From Dasypus novemcinctus (taxonomy: Eukaryota; Chordata; Mammalia; Cingulata; Dasypodidae): 64,000 nucleotides of DNA. Under the pieces are notes generated by a model. That model searched no databases, was not told where the DNA came from, and worked only from the letters and a program-made list of their open reading frames with translations. Made by a program: the position numbers and the translations under genes. The stretch covers positions 4,223,501 through 4,287,500 of the forward strand of contig NC_080698.1 of assembly GCF_030445035.2 (NCBI RefSeq). The letters run 5' to 3'. Positions 1-10,070 of the stretch are shown here, in pieces (the stretch's first letter is position 1; the number at the start of each line of letters is the position of its first letter).

Positions 1-1996
1 CTATTCCAGTCCCCGAAGGGAAAGCAGCTTTGTTTCCACCCTGGGCACGCTCTACCAAGACCTCCGGGGGTTTGTCGGAAAGTAAAGGTGCAGGGAAAGC
101 GTCCAGCCGCCCACAGAGAAACAGAGTAACGGACCCATTGCTAAGGACTCGCTGCTGCTCTGTGGCCGCTTGTCCTTCATGTTCTCTCCAAGGTGGAGCC
201 GAGATGCTTCTGCTTCTACCGGCGCTTTCTGCTTGGCCCTGTCTGTCGCTGTTCAACACGGAGGGCTCCTTGGGGGCAGCGTCTTTGGTCAAGCCTTCTC
301 ATGGGAGGCCAGCCTACCAGAGCCTTTGCCTTTGACAGAGACCCTTGGTCTGGTGGTCGTGTCCAGGGTGGCAAGGGCACTCTGCCCGCAGGGGCTCTGT
401 GCAGGAAGGGGTATCTGTCTGCCTCCCTCCCCGAGCAGGCTGCTCATAGGAACCCTCAAAAGGGGCTCCTGGGGTCTCAGGAGAAGCTCCAAGCACCAAG
501 GAGTGCTCTTCCAGGGTTAGATATTCCGAATCTGGGAGCAGCTAAAACTCTGAAGACTCCCTTGCTGACGTAATGATCCATTTTTAGCAATTGGCATGTT
601 TGAAGGCAGAGACTGTTTACAGAGCCGCGTGAAGAGTGGATACCTCATGGAAGGGACTGTTGCTGGTTCAATGACGCCTGAACAGATCGGTCAGGTCAAG
701 AGCCTGCTCTGGAAGGAGAATCACCCTTTCTTTTTTCTCCATCAGGATAAGTGAGCACACATATGTTATTAAAATTATTACTCAAAAGGAGATACATGCA
801 CCTTGTTAAAATATACAGATTTATTTTCCCTAGGTTCCAGCAGGTAAAGAAAACGATACTTGGCAGTGAGTCAGAAGAAAGCTGTGTGTGCACATCGCCT
901 TAAGCAGCCAGGTACTCGGGGCAAGCCTGCCAAAACCCCCCTCAATTCTGTGAAAATTCCATCAGCCTGGTTATTTGGCACCCCGGGCCCTCTGTTTGTC
1001 CTTCCCTGGTTAAGTAACTGAATTTCTCATTGGCTCCTGGCTGTGTTGTCCTCTAGACGCAGCCACAGGTCAAGCTTAGATGTCATGGAGAAGCTCTCTA
1101 ACTTTAAAACTCCCCACTGGGTGCCTGCACCTGTGGCAAGAGGAAATTCTCCGCAGAAATGCGGCTCAATTGCCCAGTGGAGCTCGGAAGGCCGGTCGGA
1201 ACCCAGTCCCTTGGATAAGAAGAAACAATGTAAAAGATGATCATTAATTGGTATTTCCCTTTTTCTCCTTTCCAGTGCCCAGGAAGAGGTTTTTCTTGGC
1301 TCCAAGATGAACTGGAGTGAACACCTGGTCCAGTTTTGCTTCTTCTCTGAGCAACTAATTCTTGGTGGAAAGAATGCTCCCGCCACGTAGACTCTGCCAC
1401 AGAGCAGGAAATACCGCCTGGCTCCAGGTCAGCCCCCGGGGGGCGGGCTCAGGCCCGGCGAGCCCCCCAGCACCTCCAAGCGGCTCAGAAGCTGGGCCTG
1501 GCCCAGCACAAGGGAACCCGGCAGCTGCCTTTGGGGCAGGTTCCTTTGTTTCTGGAAGGCTGTTTACGTTGCAAAAGAGAAACATGAACTGCATCATCAC
1601 TCGACCTGCTGGAGGCGGGGGTGCCCAGCCCTCCTGGGCGCTCTCCCCAGTTCCTCTTCTGGCTGTGGCTGCCTCTTCCTCTCATGCCCCTGAGCACAGA
1701 CGCTTCCAGCTTCCCAGGAGCTGCCGCACCCCGATTCCCTCTGTTGGCTGAAGCCCTCCCCTGAACCGACGGGGTGCCAGGGCCTCTCCCGCTGGCTCAA
1801 GAGCGTCGGTCACTGCATCGCTCCCAAGTCCACATTCAACAGCGTCACGTCGGTAGCTTGAAATTGGACCTGGTCGGAGTATTTATACCGCAGGAGTCAG
1901 CAACTGCTACATAGATGGTTTTTCCCCCAAAAAAGTCAAAGACACTTACCAGAACAGCACTGGATTCACTCCTTTTCAACAATAAATCAAATTAGG
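1..1996. other. GC-rich intergenic DNA, no gene supported
   Basis: I see no conserved protein, RNA gene or clear repeat in this stretch. The open frames here are 60-130 residues long, overlap on both strands and have no recognisable domain. The part around 1400-1560 is rich in G and C but does not form an extended CpG island. Confidence 0.5.
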
Positions 1997-2362
1997 ATTG
2001 ATTTTATTTATTATTTTTTAAATCCCCCTCCTTGTGTTGCTTGCTGTCTGCTCTCTGTGTCCACTCGCTGTACGTTCTTCTGTGTATTGATTTTATTTCC
2101 CCCCCTCCCTTGCGGCTTGCTTGCTATCTGTTCTCTGTGCCCATTCGCTGTGGGCTGTTCTGTGGTTTTTTTTTGTTTGTCTCCCTTTTTTGTTGCGTCA
2201 CCTTGCTGAGTCGGCTCTCTGTGGCGCTTGCCGGCCGGCGGCGCTCTCCCGTGTGCGGGCCAGCTTGCCTTCACCAGGAGGCCCCGGGCAAACCCAGGGC
2301 CCCCCATATGGTAGACGGGAGCCCAACAGAGCCACAGCCGCTCCCCGGGATTGATTTTATTT
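1997..2362 (-). mobile_element. Two DAS-type SINE pieces sharing one target duplication
   Basis: Reverse-orientation DAS-III-like sequence: a T-rich start, a C-rich stretch, then words found in the tail half of the armadillo tRNA-derived SINE, and, from about 2220, diverged words from its body. The 13-bp word ATTGATTTTATTT occurs three times, at 1997-2009, 2086-2098 and 2350-2362. It brackets a short tail-only piece (about 2010-2085) and a longer piece (about 2099-2349). Both pieces are diverged from the other DAS-III copies in the window, so the subfamily call is tentative, but the three exact direct repeats are plain. Confidence 0.65.
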
Positions 2363-2440
2363 TGATAAATACTTAGCTCTGCCCTCAGCCCTGGAATAAT
2401 GAAAAGGAGGGTACTAGACCTGGGCACGACGGCTGCGTGG

Positions 2441-3267
2441 GCCCCAGGCACCCTGTCACCCCTGGGCACCCCGTCACCCCCGGGTACCCCGTCACCCCCG
2501 GGCGCCCCGTAACCCCCGGGTGCCCCATCACCCCCGGGCGCCCCGTCATCCCCGGGTACCCCGTCACCCCCGGGCGCCCCGTCATCCCCGGGCGCCCCGT
2601 CACCCCCGGGCGCCCCGTCATCCCCGGGCGCCCCGTCATCCCCGGGCACCCCGTCACCCCCGGGCGCCCCGTCATCCCCGGGCGCCCCGTCACCCCCGGG
2701 CGCCCCGTCATCCCCGGGTACCCCGTCACCCCCAGGCGCCCCGTCACCCCCGGGTACCCCGTCACCCCCGGGCGCCCCGTCACCCCCGGGCGCCCCGTCA
2801 CCCCCGGGTACCCCGTCACCCCCAGGCGCCCCGTCACCCCCGGGTGCCCCATCACCCCCGGGTGCCCCGTCATCCCCGGGCGCCCCGTCACCCCCGGGCG
2901 CCCCGTCACCCCTGGGTACCCCGTCACCCCCGGGTGCCCCGTCACCCCCCGGGCGCCCCGTCACCCCCGGGCGCCCCGTCACCCCTGGGCGCCCCGTCAT
3001 CCCCGGGTACCCTGTCACCCCCGGGTGCCCCGTCACCCCTGGGCGCCCCGTCACCCCTGGGTACCCCGTCACCCCCGGGTGCCCCGTCACCCCCGGGTGC
3101 CCCATCACCCCCGGGCGCCCCGTCATCCCCGGGTGCCCCGACACCCCCGGGCGCCCCGTCATCCCCGGGTGCCCCGTCACCCCCGGGTGCCCCGTCACCC
3201 CTGGGCGCCCCATCATCCCTGGGTGCCCCGTCACTCCCAGGCGCCCCGTCACCCCTGGGTGCCCTGC
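2441..3267. repeat. 18-bp minisatellite, about 46 units
   Basis: Tandem array of an 18-bp unit close to CCCCGTCACCCCCGGGYR, with recurrent variants GTCATCCC (for GTCACCCC), CCTGGG (for CCCGGG), and GC, AC or TGCC at the unit junction. The length implies roughly 46 copies. Because the unit is a multiple of three and carries no stop in most registers, it creates long artefactual open frames on both strands, including proline-rich and Gly-Asp-rich six-residue periods. The minus strand carries regular runs of four or five G, so quadruplex formation is plausible. It is flanked by ordinary single-copy GC-rich DNA. Confidence 0.95.
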
Positions 3268-3905
3268 GCCGTTCTTCTGAGAACGCTCTCCCACGATGCT
3301 CCCATGGCAGGAGCCCCAGGGCCCAACCAGCATGGGCGACACTGTACCCCGGGTGCGCCCTGGCAAAGAAAGGCCGGAGACGTCGAGTCCCCGCCCAGCC
3401 CTGCCGGTCTTTGGCCCGGAAGCCTTCCTTTGCTAACCCAGGGAACGTCCCCAGGAAATCCTGCCCCGCGGAAAAGCGAGGAAAGCCTATGGGAAGCCGC
3501 GTGCTGCCTGCAGCAGGCAGGGAGGCGACTCGCCTCCTCGTGAAGAGCTGCCGCACCCCCCCCCGCCTGACACCCACTGTCCCGGGGAGGCTGGGGCTGC
3601 AACGCAGACGCCCCCCAGCATGTGCCTTGTCAGGGTCGGGGGGCGCCGCGCTTGGGACTCGACTCCAGCCCCTTCGCAGCTCTCCTTTTGGGGCTCGAGA
3701 CGAGCCGCTGCCCTGCACACATACTCTTGGTTTTCCTGCACAAACTGTGCCCTTCGTGGAACAGTGCCGACCGAGGCATCAGAAAACCCGGCTGGGAGCA
3801 CCCCCACACCCACCATGGGGGGCCAGGCCAGACTCGTGGATCAACAGAACCACCAAGGGTAAACGGAGGCAGAAGCTCGGCCCCTCACCTGGAACCCTCC
3901 GGCAA
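3268..3905. other. GC-rich spacer between two minisatellites
   Basis: Single-copy-looking GC-rich sequence with no recognisable gene. Long frames run through it on both strands only because they start in the neighbouring arrays and stops are scarce. Confidence 0.5.
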
Positions 3906-4236
3906 CGGGGTGCGGGCTTTGCAGGGGTGCGGGCTTTGCAGGGGCGTGAGCTTTGCAGGGGTGCGGGCTTTGCAGGGGCGTGGGCTTTGCAGGGGTGCAG
4001 GCTTTGCAGGGGCGCGGGCTTTGCAGGGGTGCAGGCTTTGCAGGGGCGCAGGCTTTGCAGGGGTGTGGGCTTTGCAGGGGCGTGGGCTTTGCAGGGGTGC
4101 GGGCTTTGCAGGGGCGTGGGCTTTGCAGGGGTGCGGCCTTTGCAGGGGCGTGGGCTTTGCAGGGGTGCGGGCTTTGCAGGGGTGCGGCCTTTGCAGGGGC
4201 GTGGGCTTTGCAGGGGTGCGGGCTTTGCAGGGGCCC
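3906..4236. repeat. 17-bp minisatellite, about 19 units
   Basis: Tandem array of a 17-bp unit close to GGGCTTTGCAGGGGTGC, with GCGT, GTGC and GTGT variation at the junction and occasional GGCCTTT units. As 17 is not a multiple of three, each frame cycles through all three registers. All frames therefore read as 17-residue periodic peptides rich in Gly, Cys, Leu and Ala. These are not genes. Every unit carries CTTTGCAGGGG, a splice-acceptor-like word, but without a long pyrimidine tract. Confidence 0.95.
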
Positions 4237-5734
4237 GGTCCTGGCACGGTCCTGGCGGCCTCCCCGCCCTGCAACCCTCGCTGCCCCCCACAGGGCTGCA
4301 CTGCCCTCGTGTCTGTGGGTGCCACGGGGGCCTCCCAGGCACCTCTTCCCTTAGCCAGAGGTGGGTGCAGAGCCGCTCCCTCCTCCTTCTTCCGGCGCTT
4401 GATGACTTGAAGACACCCCAGCCAGAGACGGCCGTCGGGGGCCTCGGGCAGCCCGTGAGCTTTGGTTTCTCTCCAGATGGAATTAATAAAAGCTGCCCGT
4501 CTCGTCTGCCTTGCAGGGCTGTGGGGAGAACGGAGAGGGCGATCGGAGTCTGAGGGGGGCTGGAAAGCCCACTACGAGCGTTCGTTTTGATTATCTACTT
4601 TTATGGGACTTAATTTTGGTGACACAGCATCTTCAGTGATTCTCCAAATAACCAAGGTTATTGTTTTCTCATCTGAAAAATAAAAAGATTAATGCAAATA
4701 TTTTCCACCCAGAACAGTTTAAACTAAGGGTGGGGGAGGCCTCGGTCTCTTCAGAGACAAGCCGTGAAGCGGCCCCGCGGAGACAGGGGCCACCCGCGGC
4801 CGCTCGCGGAAGCGCTGGCGCGGGCGGTGGCCCTGCTGCTCAGCGGCCTCGCCGCTTCCTTCCGGCCCCTCCCGGCTGCGCACGGGGCTGCGGGCTCCCC
4901 CTCTGCACGCCAAGCTGCCACGCTCCGCTTTCACGAGTCAACACGCTCACAGCTCTAGAGAGCTTCTAGAACTCCATGGGGACGAGCTTATTTTAAACAG
5001 TCCTTCCTACTTCCTTGCCTACTAGTGGAGGACCAGCTCCAGGTTCAAGCGTCGCCAAAACTCTCCAAGGCAAGCGGAGCAGAGCCCTGAACCCTCCCTC
5101 AACCCCCCCACGACAGGATGTGGGCTCAGCTCTTCTGGCAGCCTTACCAAACCCTCAAACTCACACCACCCTGGGGGAGCTGACGGAGGGGCGAAACCCC
5201 CGGAGAGCTACGACTTAAAACACTGACGATGAAAGGGGTGTGTTTTAGTACCCCCGAGAAACACCCCCGCACCCCCAGCCCGCTCCAGGTTTCGCTCTGA
5301 GCCGCGTGCATCAAGACTGCTTTGGATTTTCTGCTGAATTGGTTTCCCCACATGAACGTCGTAAACCGTGGAGAAGCCTCGAGACACAGGCACCGTCCCA
5401 AGAGCGAGAGCCAAGATAGCTTTTCAACCCATCAACAGATCGGGGCTCACCGAGGCGAGAACAGTTCTGGAAAGCTCTCTAGTTCCCAATACTTGGTCAT
5501 CTGTGTGTCCCAGAGACTTAAAATGAGATTTAGATTCCATTCTGCAAAGCCCAGCATTTAATCCACTTTGGAATTTCCGTTTGTAAAATATCAGCCCTCA
5601 TCCCTGCCCCCTCCTTCCAGAAGGTGGGATTTCTATTTCCTCCTCAGCTCCTATGTGAGGGGAGGGTTCAAGTGTAGCCTGTTCTATTTACAGCCATCCT
5701 CCCGCCAAAACCTCACTGCAGTCTCTTGAGGTGC
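4237..5734. other. Intergenic DNA with a small CpG-rich patch
   Basis: No gene recognised. Between about 4760 and 4910 CpG density rises sharply, with words such as CCGCGG and CGGCCGCTCGCGG, forming a short CpG-rich patch. It could be a minor promoter or simply GC-rich relic sequence; I see no splice donor or conserved frame that decides. A poly(A)-signal word, AATAAA, lies near 4490 with nothing upstream that looks like a transcript. Confidence 0.4.
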
Positions 5735-5826
5735 CCCGTTTCATGGTGGAAGGAACTGAGGTTCAGAGACACGGAGGGACCCCCCCCAGGTCCTGCCGTG
5801 GGTGAGCGACAGCCGGGTCTCATATG
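5735..5826 (-). repeat. MIR fragment
   Basis: The sequence resembles the reverse complement of the MIR 3' half: a degraded GGAACTGAGGTTCAGAGA word, then AGGTCC, then a block ending in GCCGGGTCT. Old and diverged. Confidence 0.5.
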
Positions 5827-8275
5827 GTAGCTGAAGTCTACGTACTGTCCTTTATTCAGAGGGTTCTTTTGTTGATTTCAGGGGTTAGCCTAGAAAAAGT
5901 TACGTGTGTATGCATTTTTCTAGAAAGGGGATCCACAGCTGTCATGGGGTTTTCAAAGAGCTTCATGACCTGTGAACTTGCTGAGCCATCTGCCTTCTTT
6001 ACCTGGCATAGAGTGGTCACCTGTGTGTTGAACTGAGGCTCATTGGGAGGTGGGCTGAAGGGGGATAATACTCCATTTATCCAGAAGAGTGGCTCACCTG
6101 GAATGACCCCTGTGCTGCCACAGCAGAGACTGCAGCCATGGTGGCCCACAGAAAACGCTGGGGACAGGGCAGGCACATTCCATGGTTGCTATGTAGCCTG
6201 GGGACCCAGGACAGAGCCCAGTCCCCCGGAGAACGCACATGCCGTAGAAGTCTGGGAGGAGAAACGGCCTACCCCTTGCCTTAGACTTAGAGTGTGGTGG
6301 TCAGTCAAGGGGTCCCAGGTCTTCTCTGGATGGACAGACCCTCTAGAACCATCCTAGGAGCAAAGAAACGAAACCCTCGTGGGGAGGGCCCTGGCACCAG
6401 CAGACCCAAAGCTCACCTCGGCGTGAGTGAAAGGGAAGGGCAGAGCTGCCTGGCCTTACTCAGAGACAAGAAATGAACATGAGGCTTTGGCGAAGGAGCT
6501 GAAACAAACGTGGAGATTAAGGGGCGTCTTGTCAAACCAGTTGTGATCTCGTCAACTGGATCAGCTTTCGGTGGACTCACCGAGCAGCTTAAAGAACCTA
6601 CATTCTGAGGCATGGAGTACCGTCAGGACACTTTCATCCTACTGACAGAGCAGTATGGCCCCCTTGGCTAACAGGACACACGCTGTTAGAGTGGGTAAAG
6701 TCTGATTATTTGGGGCAGTAAGAAACAAACTTCACAACCCCAAGGCAGGTTTCCAGTCTGGAGTGTTTGGCCTTTGTGTTTGACAGGATGTGTTTAGAGA
6801 GGAGATTTCCGTGGCCACGAAACACACAGAAACTTGGTGCCCAGAGAAGAATGAGGGGAAACAAGAGCCTGCGTGTGTCCCACGGTAAACAACAAGTCCG
6901 GAAGCATCCATCTGGAATGCAGTCAAGAAAGAAAAAAAAGCGCCTGCTGGAATGCTGGAGTGCAAATGTGCTTAGAAATGAAGCAGTTCCTTAGCAAAAC
7001 TTTGCTGGAGAACAAATACAAAAAAATGGGCAGTGTGTGTGTGTGTGGAGTTGTGTGGGAATGTTGGTAACAAGATCCTGAGTAGCCAAAAGTGTGTGTT
7101 AGTATGTAAGAAAGACAGACGGACAGAGACAGAGAGGGAAGGCAAGGGAAGGCAAGGGGAGCCCAGATTCTGTTGTTGGGAATGCTCTGAAGAGTTTAAA
7201 ATTCAGACCACAATCTGTCTCGGTCTCATTCAGTAGAGTCCTGGCAATAGACTTGGGTCCTGGCAACTCTTTGAAGGAATCTGAGTAAAATAGCACGCGA
7301 AGAAATATACGTTTCAAGATCCTTGAATGCTTCTTAATCAAGTTCTAGTGAGAAGAGGTTCAAGCCGCATTCCTGGCATTACTTTAATTCACCTATTGGA
7401 AAATTATTGAAGCATGTTTCATATAATTAAGGTCAAGAGTGGATTTGGCATCATTTAAGGAAAATGCCCTGAACACAAAGCTGATTCAGCTGGCATGATT
7501 TCTAGTCTTGAGAACAGCAAGTCTGGCAACAATTACCCAGGCGAGAGAAAGGAGACCACTGCTAGGCCACCCTCGGAACAAACCGGAGCAAGAAATTGTG
7601 GAACTCCAGCGATCAGCGATAGAAAGGGCCCATGGAACGCTCTTGTGAATAATGGCTCATGCCTGGAATAGCTCAGGAAGTTTTCTGGATATTAATTTAA
7701 TTGTGCAACATGCAGGAAAGTAATTGGTCTTTGTTTTACAAACATTAGGCACACCGGAAGCTTGGCCACCTCGAGGTTTACCAGGCACCCTGTGGTGAGT
7801 TGCCTCTAGATCCTGGTGCTGAGAGACAACACAAGAAAATGGATAAACCAACATTACTATCAACACAGCTGATGAGCAGACATGAGATCTGCAGTAGAAT
7901 CATGATGCTTGACACAGATGCTTCCCCTTCAGGACCAAAAACAGTTGCCCTGGTCACAGACCTGTCAAGCTGTGCACAAGAAAGGATGGCTATAAAACCC
8001 CAAATCTCACTCCCTAAGTCTCCAGGGATGCTGGCCCCAGTGCATAAAGTCTGGGGGATGACCTCTTGGCTTGCTGGTGGATGCTATGATGTCAGTGCCA
8101 AAAGACACACGTGGCACCATTCATGGTCACTCTGCTCTCCCCCTTAGCCACTCCCAGGAGATGCCTTGGGGTGAAGACTGGCAGGCTTATCTCCTGACAC
8201 ATTCAAGGAGAGGATTGGCAGAACAGACGAGTAGACAGGCGGAGAAGGAAGGGCTCAGAGACAGAGGTGACATGG
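5827..8275. other. Intergenic DNA, no gene supported
   Basis: No recognised gene or clear interspersed repeat. A short (GT)n microsatellite lies at 7033-7048. The open frames are short and overlap on both strands. Confidence 0.45.
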
Positions 8276-8730
8276 TGTATTAGTCAGCCAAAGGGGTGCT
8301 GATGCAAAATACCAGAAATCTGTTGGGCATTATAAAGGGTATTTATTTGGGGTGGGAGCTTACAGATACCAGGCCACAAAGCATAAGTTACTTCCCTCAC
8401 CAAAGTCTATTTGGAGCAAGATGACTGCCACCGTCTGTGAGGGTTCAGGCTTCCTGGGTTCCTACGTTCCTGGGGCTTGCTTTTCTCTGGGTTCAAGGTT
8501 CCTTCCTTCCTGGGGCTGGCTTTCTCTTCCCAGGTCTTCAGCATCAAACTCTAACATCGGAAATCCCCAACTGTGTTCTTTGCCAGGCCTTTTATCTGTG
8601 AGTTCCCACCCACCAAGGGGTGGGGAATCAACACCCTAATCATAGCTCAATCATGCCCAGGTACAGATCAGATTACAAGTGTAATCCAGTATTTCTTTTT
8701 GGAATTCATCAGTTATATCAAACTGCTACA
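8276..8730 (-). mobile_element. Solo LTR, MaLR/ERVL-like
   Basis: On the minus strand the element begins TGTAGCAGTTTGATATA and ends GACTAATACA, giving the TG...CA ends of an LTR. A poly(A)-signal word (AATAAA) lies in the AAATAAATACCC stretch about 100 bp before its 3' end. The flanks are CATGG on the left and CACGG on the right, a 5-bp target duplication with one change, as expected for this class. No internal retroviral region is attached, so it is a solo LTR fossil. Confidence 0.75.
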
Positions 8731-8740
8731 CACGGTGTTG

Positions 8741-9062
8741 TGGAAATCTAAAGTAACAGTGGCTTAGGCACGATGGGACTTCCTTCTCTCCTGTACTAAC
8801 ATGGACATAAGCAATCCAGGGAGGATATGATGACTCCGTGATGGAGAGAGCCTTCAATCTTTCTCCACTACATTGCCCTTGCATGAATGGTCCGAGGGAA
8901 TCTTCATCATGTCCACATTCCAGCAGGAAAGGAGGGGCGGGCACACCTCACCCCTCTAACCGAACAACCTGGAAATTCACACATCCCTTCTACTCGCTTC
9001 CCATTGGCCAGGGTATAGTCATGTGGCACCGCCTACCTGCAAGGGAGGCTGGGAAATGTAGT
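8741..9062 (+). repeat. Ancient interspersed repeat, family not named
   Basis: Resembles an old mammalian repeat I recognise by its words (TCATGTCCACATTCCAGCAG, then CCCATTGGCCAG, then GGGAGGCTGGGAAATGTAGTC) but cannot name safely. A related copy lies at about 30000-30362, sharing the exact 19-bp word TGCAAGGGAGGCTGGGAAA. An inverted relative lies near 31545-31660. Confidence 0.5.
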
Positions 9063-9549
9063 CTCTGTTTTCTTCTGGGCCGCCATGTGCCCAGCTTGGA
9101 CCCGCACTCCTGTGAAGCAGGAGAGAGGCGTTTGGGAAGGGGTGCGTGGCTGGAGCCAAGTCTTCGGCTCCCTGTTTGAAGTCTCCCGCTCCACACCCCT
9201 CCTCTTCCTCCCTGACTCCCAGTGCTTCCTTTCTGGGGCCTCACACAGTACCCCCGGACCTTCTCTTCGTCACATCTCTGTTCACTCAGATTCCATGGCC
9301 CTCCTCAGCATGCTTTTCCTCTTTTTCTCCTCTTCTGACATTCTCTTCTTCCCTTGGATCAGAGAAACTTAAGAAAGAAAACATTGCCTTTTGCATGAAT
9401 GTCTGGGAAGCCCTTTTTTCTGGATGTAACTGCTTGTATCATCTTGACCACTTGAAACCACCACCTCCCTAAATGCCATGGGTGCCTTCTACAAATAGGA
9501 AGTGGCCCTAGACTTGATGTGCTCAAAAACAATAAATAATTTCAAACGC
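9063..9549. other. Intergenic DNA, no gene supported
   Basis: Pyrimidine-rich in 9180-9350. No recognised gene or repeat. Confidence 0.4.
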
Positions 9550-10070
9550 ACAAATCAAGTTTCACTCCGCTCTAGGTGGTGGTGGCAGGGATATATGCAG
9601 GAGTCAGAGACGGACTAGACAAACGGGCAGTGGCCACACCACGGGACAAAGCAGAAGCGTGACTCACATACAAAACCAGGAAGCCAAACCACAGCCTCTG
9701 TAGCAACTGTACCAGAGCAGTCAGGACTTGGTCAATGGCTGCCAGCTTCCCTATTTTATGCCCCTGTTTCTAACCAACCAAAAAAGCCAAACAGGCTCCC
9801 CAAACCAATCACGTAGACTGGTTTGTGATCTTGCCCTGCTACTGGTCAGCCTGCCTCGAGCTTCCTCACATCAACAACCTCCCCGCAGGGCCTACCTGAA
9901 ACCTTTCTCTTTTTTTTCACTAAAGCTTTCTCACTCCCCTGCTTCTGTGTCTCTGCCAACAGAACCTGATGGTGGCTGACTCCCTCGCTAAAGCAAGCTC
10001 TGAATAAACAGCCTCTCCTCTTTTTGTTGATCTTTGCTCACTTCCACCCTGGTAAAAAGTTCACTGAGCT
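9550..10070 (+). mobile_element. Possible class I ERV-type LTR
   Basis: The layout resembles an LTR: a TATTTTATGCC box near 9752, a pyrimidine-rich region, then CTCTGAATAAACAGCC with AATAAA at 10003-10008, and a T-rich U5-like tail. I cannot place clean TG...CA ends or a target duplication, so this is tentative. Confidence 0.3.

Noticed and set aside
2011-3366. 451-codon minus-strand collagen-like frame
   Set aside because: The Gly-rich six-residue period is not a Gly-X-Y collagen repeat and is only the translation of the minisatellite; it also runs into SINE sequence.
2441-4236. CRISPR-like array
   Set aside because: The repeats are contiguous with no spacers, and the genome is mammalian.
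2520-4553. 677-codon + strand open frame spanning both minisatellites
   Set aside because: It is Pro/Arg/His-rich from the 18-bp array and Gly/Cys/Leu-rich from the 17-bp array, with no domain. It stays open because of repeat period and lack of stop-forming bases.
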